From Lachnospiraceae bacterium UBA3821 (GTDB lineage: Bacteria > Bacillota > Clostridia > Lachnospirales > Lachnospiraceae): a stretch of 8,451 nucleotides of DNA. A model generated the notes under the pieces. It was not told the DNA's origin, did no database searches, and saw nothing but the letters and a program-made list of their open reading frames with translations. Of this stretch, positions 1-5,287 are shown piece by piece (position 1 is the first letter of the stretch; each line of letters starts with the position of its first letter). Location: positions 1 through 8,451 of the forward strand of contig DFDT01000117.1 of assembly GCA_002368865.1 (NCBI GenBank), read 5' to 3'. A program made the translations under genes and the position numbers.

Positions 1-11
1 ATGCCAACTAT

Positions 12-67
12 TATTGACAATTTCAGCTTGCTTTTATCTTATAAAAACGAATGGCAACTTGTCAATA
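12..67. repeat. 9-bp inverted repeat around a promoter
   Basis: TATTGACAA at 12-20 and its exact complement TTGTCAATA at 59-67 form a perfect 9-bp inverted repeat with 38 bases between the arms. The right arm contains the -35 hexamer of the minus-strand promoter described separately. Such placement fits a dimeric repressor or activator site, but no regulator can be assigned. The two arms also give a TTGACA on each strand, so chance similarity to -35 boxes is part of the explanation. Confidence 0.4.
36..65 (-). promoter_or_regulatory. Sigma-A-type promoter for a gene left of the window
   Basis: On the minus strand a perfect -35 TTGACA (60-65) is followed by TATAAG (38-43, 16-base spacer) or TAAGAT (36-41, 18-base spacer). 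It lies just after the stop codon of the flavoprotein reductase at 85 and points away from it, so it should drive a gene whose coding region begins beyond base 1. No intrinsic terminator is visible between the reductase stop and this promoter, so some read-through is possible. Confidence 0.55.
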
Positions 68-84
68 TCGCCCAAATACAATTT

Positions 85-1434
85 TTACATCTGTTTCAAC
101 AGTGGAATCAATGCGGAAACCACCGAATAAGTCTGGGTCGGGAATGCAAAGATCATCTGTCTGAGCTCCAACCCTGTCATCTTCTTGTTGATAATCAGGG
201 TCAGGAAATCCAACATCATGGCAGCCTCCGCCGTATAAAGCGCCGCGCCTGCCAGATACCCTTCCCCGTCAAAGATAAATGTGATCGCTGCATCTTTCTC
301 CCGATTGTTCACCCATTCATTCTGCTGTCCGAACGGCACTTCCACCACCTTATACTCCTCCGGTGCTGCCTTCGCCTCATCCACGGTCACACCCACCTGT
401 GCGATACGAGGCAGGGTGAACACCAGATTCGGGATTGCCGGATAACAAATCGGTGCATTACTCAGCCCAAGAATCTGCGCCGCGATATAATTGGACTCAA
501 ACTCCGCCGTAGGTGTCAGCTTCGGAATCCTCTTAGCCACCACATCACCGCTGGCATAGATGTTCGGTACTGCCGTCTGCATATGATCATTGACCACAAT
601 TCCTTTTCCGGACGCCTCGATGCCCAGTTCTTCCAGACCAAGACCTTCATAATTTGCAATGCGTCCGGTTGCCTCCAACACGTAGTCACAATCAACCACA
701 AGACCGCTCTCTGCCATCACCTTGTAACCATTCTCAGTCTGCTCGATTCTGCATATATCTTCTTTCCAGCAGAATTCCGCTCCCTGAGCCTCCATCTTGG
801 CAATAATCTTGTCTACATAATCAGCCGGATACTGTCTGAGCGCCCGATTGCCATGCACAATGATGGTCACCTTCTTGCCAAGCTGTAATGCCATGGACGC
901 AAACTCCATGGAAATGATGCCTGCTCCGATGAACACAATATGTTCCGGCATCTCATCCAGATCCAGAAAGTCCTTACTGTCATGAATAAACTCTTTTCCG
1001 AGGATATCCAGTTTGGAATCTCTGGCTCCGGCGCCAATAACAATATATTCTGTCGTGTATGCCTTGCCATCCACATCAACCGTATGTGCATCCTTAAGCT
1101 TTCCGTGTCCCTTTAGCATATCAACACCCATACCGGTAAATGCCTGCTCCAGAATCGGATCAAAAGCACCGATGATCTGTTTCTTGTACGCCATCAGCTG
1201 CTTCCAATCAATCGTGGGCTTTTCAATCCCTAAATCCCCATATCTCTCCAAACCTTCCTGATACTCAAAGGGACCATCCAACACAATTTTTGCGTCACAG
1301 CCAAAATTTGTACAGGTTCCGCCGTTCTTAAACCGTTCCACCATAGCAACTTTTTTGCCTGCCATTTTCAGCGCGATTGCCCCGTGATTACATGCATGTC
1401 CGCTTCCGATAAAAATCACATCATAATCATACAT
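85..1434 (-). CDS. NAD(P)/FAD-dependent disulfide oxidoreductase family protein
   Basis: A flavoprotein of the class I pyridine nucleotide-disulfide reductase fold (glutathione reductase / dihydrolipoamide dehydrogenase relatives), about 449 residues, a normal length. Seen in order: an N-terminal FAD-binding GSGHAC motif at 10-15, the redox pair C41-TNFG-C46, a central nucleotide-binding GAGIIS at 170-175 with R197 and R200 nearby (compatible with NADPH), the second FAD motif ASGDV at 294-298, and a C-terminal dimerisation domain. At the place where classical members have HPTxxE, this protein has F431-P-T-Q-T-Y436, so both residues of the catalytic dyad are missing. The sequence after the second cysteine is DAK instead of the usual PSK. 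This combination marks a distinct subfamily of unknown substrate; I recall similar proteins in lactobacilli and clostridia. The frame stays open upstream to 1689, but the family start MYDYDVIFIG at 1434 is preferred; 1446 (MARI) or 1455 (MEGM) are alternatives, and the GGAAGGG at 1447-1453 does not settle the choice. It is probably a single-gene unit. Confidence 0.87.
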   Translation of the reverse strand: MYDYDVIFIGSGHACNHGAIALKMAGKKVAMVERFKNGGTCTNFGCDAKIVLDGPFEYQEGLERYGDLGIEKPTIDWKQLMAYKKQIIGAFDPILEQAFTGMGVDMLKGHGKLKDAHTVDVDGKAYTTEYIVIGAGARDSKLDILGKEFIHDSKDFLDLDEMPEHIVFIGAGIISMEFASMALQLGKKVTIIVHGNRALRQYPADYVDKIIAKMEAQGAEFCWKEDICRIEQTENGYKVMAESGLVVDCDYVLEATGRIANYEGLGLEELGIEASGKGIVVNDHMQTAVPNIYASGDVVAKRIPKLTPTAEFESNYIAAQILGLSNAPICYPAIPNLVFTLPRIAQVGVTVDEAKAAPEEYKVVEVPFGQQNEWVNNREKDAAITFIFDGEGYLAGAALYTAEAAMMLDFLTLIINKKMTGLELRQMIFAFPTQTYSVVSALIPLLKQM

Positions 1435-1480
1435 AATTCTCGCCATCCCTTCCATAAAGTCGTTTCCCGCCAAGTCAACA

Positions 1481-1500
1481 CCCCGCCGCAAGCAGCGGGG
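1481..1500. repeat. GC-rich hairpin, REP-like
   Basis: CCCCGC at 1481-1486 and GCGGGG at 1495-1500 make a 6-bp perfect stem around an eight-base loop containing GCAAGC. There is no T-run on either side, so it is not an intrinsic terminator. It lies in the transcribed leader of the flavoprotein reductase gene, about 50 bases before the start codon. From memory, hairpins with a CCCCGC stem and AGCAAGC-type loop flanked by ATCAAT occur as dispersed REP-like repeats in diverse bacteria, linked to Y1-type transposases. That link is an inference. Confidence 0.4.
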
Positions 1501-1593
1501 CATCAATCTTGTTTCACCCCAGGGGGGAGGGGTATACGGATCCGCACGACATGCGCCGATGCGGAAATCAATTGCAACAACGATATTCAAGCC

Positions 1594-1623
1594 TTTATAT
1601 TTATGCAATTTAATTGTGTGCAA
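1594..1623 (-). promoter_or_regulatory. Promoter of the flavoprotein reductase gene
   Basis: On the minus strand TTGCAC (1618-1623) and TATAAA (1594-1599) are separated by 18 bases, an acceptable sigma-A promoter. Transcription would start near 1587, giving a leader of about 150 bases before the start codon at 1434. That leader is unusually GC-rich for the region: it carries the hairpin at 1481-1500 and a run of C and G around 1516-1531 that could pair locally. I do not recognise a known riboswitch in it. Confidence 0.5.
1604..1618 (-). promoter_or_regulatory. OhrR/MarR-like operator in the reductase promoter
   Basis: The minus strand reads CACAATTAAATTGCA, a CAATT-A-AATTG palindrome lying in the spacer between -35 and -10. 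It differs at two of fifteen positions from the Bacillus OhrR operator as I remember it (TACAATTAAATTGTA). OhrR is a MarR-family repressor inactivated by organic peroxides, which would suit a redox flavoprotein. No MarR-family gene is in this window, so the regulator is unproven; the TetR protein encoded just upstream is another candidate. Confidence 0.45.
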
Positions 1624-1641
1624 TTGATTTGACTTAATAAT

Positions 1642-1675
1642 ATATCCTGCACGCTTTCGGCGCAATGCAGGATAT
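1642..1675 (-). terminator. Stem-loop after the TetR gene, possible terminator
   Basis: ATATCCTGCA (1642-1651) and TGCAGGATAT (1666-1675) form a perfect 10-bp stem, extended by an inner CGC/GCG pairing (1652-1654 with 1660-1662) with a three-base bulge. It lies 45 bases past the stop of the TetR-family gene and just before the reductase promoter, where a terminator would be expected. The minus strand after the stem is AT-rich but has no clean T-run, so termination would be weak or would need help. Confidence 0.45.
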
Positions 1676-1720
1676 TTAAGAATCTTCAACTTTTTGAGTA
1701 TTTAGCAGAATGTTCTATTT

Positions 1721-2272
1721 TTATTCTGTAAAATAAATCTTAAGCGGTTCCGGCATAATATCCGCAAGGTATCCTGCAAAGACCTCAGGCGGCGTGTCTT
1801 CCATCCGAAACGCCCACTCTGCATACGCATGCGGTCCCACCACCGAATACATTTTGAGGCAGAAATCCACTTGTTCAGACAATTCCTTTAATCCGTGTTT
1901 CTCTTTGATATATTTGTACAGGACCTGATATAAATTATCCGTAGATGCTTTTATATATGACTCCTGCCCCTGGGTATTTGATAACGCATTCCGCATAAAG
2001 TCCTTATGATCATAATAAAACCGGATATTATCCAATGTAGCGTCATAAAGCGTATATCCGTCTTTTCCGATTTTCCCCATAATCTCATCAAAAGCCGATT
2101 TATGCACCCACAATACCAAATCCGCCTTATCCAGAAAATGATTATAAAAAGTCTGCAATGACAGCCCGCTCTCATCCACGATCTGCTTCACCGTGATCTT
2201 ATCCATCGGCATACGCTTTGACAGTTCCAGCAGCGTCTCGGCAAAAATCTGTTTTGATGTTCTCTTCTTCAA
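1721..2272 (-). CDS. TetR/AcrR-family transcriptional regulator
   Basis: A DNA-binding repressor-type protein of 183 residues, typical for the family. The N-terminal helix-turn-helix spans about residues 26-49 (ITVKQIVDESGLSLQTFYNHF), the standard TetR recognition pattern. The rest is an all-helical ligand/dimer domain resembling the DhaS-like C-terminal class. The chosen start is a TTG at 2270-2272, because a GGGAGG ribosome site (2281-2286) sits 8 bases before it and the product then begins MKKRTSKQ, the normal length ahead of a TetR HTH. An ATG at 2303-2305, overlapping the cyclase stop as ATGA, would add 11 residues. It follows the cyclase gene by 29 bases and is probably co-transcribed with it. 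Likely targets are the cyclase promoter or the adjacent flavoprotein reductase promoter. The ligand is unknown. Confidence 0.85.
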   Translation of the reverse strand: MKKRTSKQIFAETLLELSKRMPMDKITVKQIVDESGLSLQTFYNHFLDKADLVLWVHKSAFDEIMGKIGKDGYTLYDATLDNIRFYYDHKDFMRNALSNTQGQESYIKASTDNLYQVLYKYIKEKHGLKELSEQVDFCLKMYSVVGPHAYAEWAFRMEDTPPEVFAGYLADIMPEPLKIYFTE

Positions 2273-2280
2273 TGTCGTAT

Positions 2281-2286
2281 CCTCCC
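2281..2286 (-). promoter_or_regulatory. Ribosome binding site deciding the TetR start
   Basis: GGGAGG on the minus strand lies 8 bases upstream of TTG at 2270-2272. No comparable site precedes the in-frame ATG at 2303-2305 beyond the end of the cyclase gene itself. This favours the TTG start, while coupled initiation at the ATGA overlap remains possible. Confidence 0.55.
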
Positions 2287-2301
2287 GTCTTAAACTCCCT
2301 G

Positions 2302-2898
2302 TCATCCCTTCGCAATCAGCACAGCCCTGCAAGGCGCCCCATCCGCACCACCCAGATTCAATGGTGCAGCATTCAGGAAATAAACTCCTTCCGGCACTTC
2401 ACCCAACCGTATCCCTTCCAGCAGCACAATCTCTGCACCTAACATGATCAGATGCACTTCCTCTGGTGCATCCTCCGGTCCCACCGTCTGCGACTCATTG
2501 CCAAACAGTAGAATTCCGGCCTCTGCAAACACCTCTGCGGCTTCCTTTGTCACGACCGCCTTCCCTTTCACAAGAATCCGCTTAGCAGATCTCTCATCCG
2601 CGAGCCTCGCCTGATCCAGTATTTTCATGGCATCCGCTGCGGTAATATTCCCCCGTTGCCCGACTACATACGCATATCCGATAAAATGCTCCAATGACAC
2701 CTGATCTACGGTCTTCCCATTTTCATAAAAATGATACGACGCATCCACATGGGTTCCGTTATGTGCACACATCGAAAACTCCGTCAGATTACACACATCA
2801 CCCTCTGACAAATTCATCAACACTTTTCGTTTTGGCGCCGGGTCTCCCGGATATACCGCACAATGAAAAACTTCTTGCGAAATATCAAATATCTTCAT
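2302..2898 (-). CDS. Cyclase family protein (KynB-like metallohydrolase)
   Basis: A 198-residue member of the cyclase / kynurenine formamidase-like superfamily, metal-dependent amidohydrolases or lactonases. The diagnostic HxGTHxDxxxH metal motif is intact at H46-N-G-T-H50-V-D52-A-S-Y-H56, and the C-terminal GGADGAPCRAVLI segment (183-195) matches the conserved end of these proteins. Length is slightly short but normal. The start is supported by an AGGTGG site (2905-2910) 6 bases before the ATG. The protein has no signal peptide and should be cytoplasmic. No tryptophan-degradation genes are nearby, so a KynB role in kynurenine metabolism is not supported and the substrate is open. It heads a two-gene unit with the TetR-family regulator. 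Confidence 0.88.
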   Translation of the reverse strand: MKIFDISQEVFHCAVYPGDPAPKRKVLMNLSEGDVCNLTEFSMCAHNGTHVDASYHFYENGKTVDQVSLEHFIGYAYVVGQRGNITAADAMKILDQARLADERSAKRILVKGKAVVTKEAAEVFAEAGILLFGNESQTVGPEDAPEEVHLIMLGAEIVLLEGIRLGEVPEGVYFLNAAPLNLGGADGAPCRAVLIAKG

Positions 2899-2933
2899 AA
2901 TGATCCACCTGCTTTTTTACTCTATGCCTTATC

Positions 2934-2942
2934 ATTTTAACA
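2934..2942 (-). promoter_or_regulatory. Extended -10 promoter for cyclase/TetR unit
   Basis: The minus strand has TGT-TAAAAT (an extended -10) 35 bases before the cyclase start, with no good -35 at normal spacing. It overlaps an imperfect palindrome, TTAT-nnn-TT-n-AA-nnn-ATAA, at about 2930-2948. That is the sort of site the TetR protein encoded downstream could use for autoregulation, but the palindrome is weak. Confidence 0.4.
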
Positions 2943-2970
2943 CATAATGCGATTTCTGCCTACTCAATAC

Positions 2971-2999
2971 AAAAAAGGAACCGTTTCCGATTCCCTTTT
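2971..2999 (-). terminator. Intrinsic terminator of the long middle operon
   Basis: On the minus strand a roughly 10-bp stem, including two G-T pairs and capped by a GAAA tetraloop, is followed directly by six T. It begins a few bases past the stop of the Rpn-like remnant at 3007. It separates the long transcription unit on its right from the cyclase/TetR unit on its left. Confidence 0.85.
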
Positions 3000-3006
3000 G
3001 CTAAAC

Positions 3007-3318
3007 TCATAACATTTTTAAATATTTTTCCCACTCCTCATCCGGCACCTTCAATGCCTGCATTGCCTGCTCCGCCGTCCACTGCATCGTCTCCATCAAA
3101 TTACGAATGCTCTGCTCCACAGACTGCTCTATACCTTGCTCTATGCCCTGCTGCATTCCTTCGGCTCTTGCTTCCCGCAACGCATCCGACGGCAACGGTA
3201 AAACTTTTCCTCCCATAACCGCACCCACTTCCTCCCTCAAATCAAAATACGGGCTTAACTCATAGTCTGCCACTTTTCGCATCAACTGAAGTAAAACGTC
3301 GCCAATATATTTAAGTTT
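3007..3318 (-). pseudogene. 3' remnant of an Rpn / PD-(D/E)XK transposase-like gene
   Basis: About 103 residues remain open between the HAD stop codon and the stop at 3007. They end with an Glu/Gln-rich repeated stretch (MQQGIEQGIEQSVEQSI) and the tail LKVPDEEWEKYLKML. This is the familiar C-terminal architecture of the Rpn family of recombination-promoting nuclease/putative transposases that are numerous in Lachnospiraceae. The nuclease domain is entirely missing and there is no ribosome site before the first in-frame TTG/ATG (3285/3282). The residues KYIGDVLLQLMRKVADYE before that point look like continuing protein, which shows the 5' end was lost. The remnant is in the same frame as the HAD gene and begins right after its stop. 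Family assignment rests on the tail only. Confidence 0.5.
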
Positions 3319-4014
3319 TCAAAGAATACTAATAATTTCATTCAAGTTATTTATGGAATAATCCTGATTCATATACCGTTTTTCTCCGCTTCTGTCGATC
3401 AGCACCGCTTTACACCCAAACCTTTCCGCCGTTTTAATATCCTTTTCCTCATCACCGACCATGATCATTTCATCCGGCGTAACCTGATACTGTTCCGCGA
3501 TTTCACATAACCCTTTGGGATTCGGTTTCCGCCATCCGCAGCTGATCGATGAAACATACCTATCAAAAAGGGGCAAAAGTTCCGTAAAATAGCTTTTGTG
3601 AAGTTCATCCGGCATTCCGATTGCAACATCCGAAAGCGCAGCAATGATATATCCATCTGCTCTAAGTTTTTTCAGTAGAAAACACGTCTCCGGGTAAATG
3701 AACGCACTTAAATTCATCGAGGCAAAGAATTCGGATATCACATCATCTAACTTGAAATCGCCTGTCCAATGCGCGGTTGCCTCACTGAAAATTACCTCCG
3801 GACTATAATCAATTTCGCGATAATTTATGCGGGGATTATATTTTTTCAGGATTTCATAGGAAAGCTCAATATCTTCATCACTGATTGATAAGTTCAACTT
3901 TTCCCGTACATAACAGAAACTTTTTTTATAATAATCCAGCCAGGAAAGCGGCATATTCCTATACTCCATAAGTGTCCCGCCTATATCAAAGACAATTACC
4001 TTGATCTTCTTCAT
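3319..4014 (-). CDS. HAD-family hydrolase
   Basis: A 231-residue haloacid dehalogenase superfamily protein, probably a small-molecule phosphatase. Motif I is FDIGGTL with nucleophile D10; motif II is the serine in AALSD (S128); motif III is the lysine in GWRKPNP (K163); motif IV is VGDEEKD (D188, D192). A helical cap lies at about residues 17-105. The second acidic residue of motif I, which acts as acid/base in most HAD phosphatases, is glycine (G12). This occurs in a minority of family members and makes fast phosphatase activity less certain. The start overlaps the VOC stop as ATGA at 4011-4014, and a GGGAGAGG site (4019-4026) precedes it by 4 bases, so it is translationally coupled. Confidence 0.88.
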   Translation of the reverse strand: MKKIKVIVFDIGGTLMEYRNMPLSWLDYYKKSFCYVREKLNLSISDEDIELSYEILKKYNPRINYREIDYSPEVIFSEATAHWTGDFKLDDVISEFFASMNLSAFIYPETCFLLKKLRADGYIIAALSDVAIGMPDELHKSYFTELLPLFDRYVSSISCGWRKPNPKGLCEIAEQYQVTPDEMIMVGDEEKDIKTAERFGCKAVLIDRSGEKRYMNQDYSINNLNEIISIL

Positions 4015-4376
4015 ACCGCCTCTCCCACCTCGATCAGATTTCCGTCCGGATCATAAAACCGTACAATTTTTCTGCCAAAGGAATTTACCGCTGGTTCATT
4101 CAAATATCGAATTGCATCACCATATGCCTCCAGCTTGTCCACAAATCTTTTCCAATCCACTTCTTCAAAATACAACTCCGTCGCATGGTTCCCCGGCACA
4201 ACATCCTTCTGAATCGTCTGCTCCCAAATCTGCCTGTCCTGCAATACAAGCCCTTCTGTCATGATCACATTGCCGTCCGACTTTAAAACAACCTGTAGTC
4301 CGAACAACTCTCTGTAAAACGCAACAGACTTTTCCACATCATTCACTACGATCAAAACATTTTTCAGTTTCATCAT
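4011..4376 (-). CDS. VOC-family (glyoxalase/bleomycin-resistance fold) protein
   Basis: A 121-residue single-domain vicinal oxygen chelate protein with two beta-alpha-beta-beta-beta modules. The first has NVLIVVNDVEKSVAFYRELFGL (6-27), and the second ends with the hallmark FYDPDGNLIEV (108-118). Putative metal ligands are E67 and E116. The first-strand histidine usual in glyoxalase I (HVxLxVxD) is asparagine here (N6). The substrate cannot be predicted; options include a lyase, a binding protein or a resistance-type protein. GGAG at 4382-4385 lies 5 bases before the first ATG and 8 before the second, so MM or M are equally possible. It overlaps the acetyltransferase remnant upstream and the HAD gene downstream, each by ATGA. 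Confidence 0.87.
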   Translation of the reverse strand: MMKLKNVLIVVNDVEKSVAFYRELFGLQVVLKSDGNVIMTEGLVLQDRQIWEQTIQKDVVPGNHATELYFEEVDWKRFVDKLEAYGDAIRYLNEPAVNSFGRKIVRFYDPDGNLIEVGEAV

Positions 4377-4490
4377 GAATTCTCCAACTGCTTCACCATA
4401 ATATACTCTTCGTCATTTTCCTCTATAATCTCAAATCCCGTCTTCCCATACAACCTCACCGCATAGTATCACAAGACCATCTTCTCTCAT
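4373..4490 (-). pseudogene. Internally deleted GNAT acetyltransferase remnant
   Basis: A frame open from 4468 to the stop at 4373 encodes YYAVRLYGKTGFEIIEENDEEYIMVKQLENS. This is the typical C-terminus of a GNAT N-acetyltransferase (the AxxLYxKxGF motif and final strand). An in-frame TGA lies immediately upstream at 4469-4471. The PARG-like gene ends in an ATGA (4487-4490) that would start a short frame, MREDGLVI, in a different register. The simplest reading is a formerly complete gene starting at 4490 and ending at 4373 that lost nearly all its interior. Its two ends, both ATGA overlaps with neighbours, remain. It is too short to be an active enzyme. Confidence 0.65.
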
Positions 4491-5287
4491 AAAAATCTCT
4501 CCCGAAACGCCGTGATATTCTTCCCATCTGTACTGCCGTAAATCGCAAAGCAGACCTCATCAAAGCACCGCCCATACGCTTCCTCTACCAGCACTTGATA
4601 AAAATACCCCGACACATCCTGCGGCTTATTGCCGAACGCACCGCATCCCCATGCGCCAAGCACCAGATTACGATATCCTTTCTTCGCGGCAATCCGCAGC
4701 ATGATACGGATCCTGCGCACCATGGTTTCCTCAATCAATTTCCCGGAAGCCAACAATGCCGCACCGTATCGATTTGGCGCCGGAATGGTAATGACCGCTG
4801 CCTCAAACGGGTCCTCCAGCAACTCATATTTTTCATTCCGAAACACACATACAGAGGGCGAAAGTAACATGTAGTCCGACTCCACAGCATGCAGATGCGT
4901 ATTGTTATAAACATACATTTCCGACGCCGCCTTGGAAGTGATCGACGCATACAAAGTGCTGCACCTGCAAAGCGCCTCTTCCTGCGCGTTGGCTCCTAAC
5001 AGAAAACCGCCACCTGGACCGTGTGCATTGGCAAAGTTCATCACAAAAGGCTTTTCAAATCTCCGTGCCGCCTGAAAGGAATCCTCATTTGTCACACTGA
5101 TCCTACACATCTGCTCCCCGAACCTTTCGGAGATGTCCCATGAAAGCAATTTCTCACCAGCTTTCGGTGAAAACACCTCCACAGTCTGAAAATCCATCTC
5201 CGGCAAATGGATAGTCTTCCCGTTGATCTCATATTTCTTTTCTGCCGTAATCTTCATGGTCTCTTTTGCAATCTGAATATTGTTCAT
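4487..5287 (-). CDS. PARG-like ADP-ribose glycohydrolase (TIGR02452-type)
   Basis: A 266-residue protein with the bacterial poly(ADP-ribose) glycohydrolase signature GGG-x(6-8)-QEE, seen as G92-G93-G94, seven residues, then Q102-E103-E104; the second glutamate is the expected catalytic residue. It is preceded by NFANAHGPGGGF, and LGAWGCGAFGNKP (210-222) forms a further phosphate-binding macrodomain-like loop. Members have a macrodomain fold and hydrolyse O-glycosidic ADP-ribose linkages; whether this one acts on poly- or mono-ADP-ribose is not visible. Length is normal and there is no export signal. It overlaps the lysozyme gene by 4 bases (ATGA at 5284-5287), with AGGGG six bases before the start. 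No DarT- or PARP-like ADP-ribosyltransferase is in the window. Confidence 0.88.
   Translation of the reverse strand: MNNIQIAKETMKITAEKKYEINGKTIHLPEMDFQTVEVFSPKAGEKLLSWDISERFGEQMCRISVTNEDSFQAARRFEKPFVMNFANAHGPGGGFLLGANAQEEALCRCSTLYASITSKAASEMYVYNNTHLHAVESDYMLLSPSVCVFRNEKYELLEDPFEAAVITIPAPNRYGAALLASGKLIEETMVRRIRIMLRIAAKKGYRNLVLGAWGCGAFGNKPQDVSGYFYQVLVEEAYGRCFDEVCFAIYGSTDGKNITAFRERFL

Noticed and set aside
1..888. Long plus-strand open frame of 295 codons opposite the flavoprotein reductase
   Set aside because: Its product is rich in Cys, His, Arg and Leu with no recognisable motif, and it lies antisense to a gene with clear FAD and disulfide motifs. It is a by-product of codon bias.
1481..1500. 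GC-rich hairpin as an intrinsic terminator
   Set aside because: No T-run follows on either strand and it lies inside the leader of the reductase gene.
1472..1635. AAGTCAA (1472-1478) and TTGACTT (1629-1635) as inverted ends of a mobile element
   Set aside because: Seven bases only, with no direct repeats outside them; expected by chance at this spacing.
1435..1689. N-terminal extension of the reductase to an ATG at 1689
   Set aside because: The extension covers the promoter, operator and hairpins and lacks protein-like composition, and the FAD motif normally starts within a few residues of the N-terminus.
2302..2898. Kynurenine formamidase of a tryptophan-degradation operon
   Set aside because: The metal motif fits the superfamily, but no kynureninase or tryptophan dioxygenase is present, so the specific function is not supported.
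3119..3156. Short tandem repeat as a CRISPR or regulatory array
   Set aside because: The 12-base periodicity simply encodes the repeated IEQG/VEQS residues of the Rpn-like tail; there are no spacers.
4487..5287. DarTG-type or other ADP-ribosylation toxin-antitoxin system
   Set aside because: The hydrolase has a PARG signature, but no ADP-ribosyltransferase gene occurs in the window.
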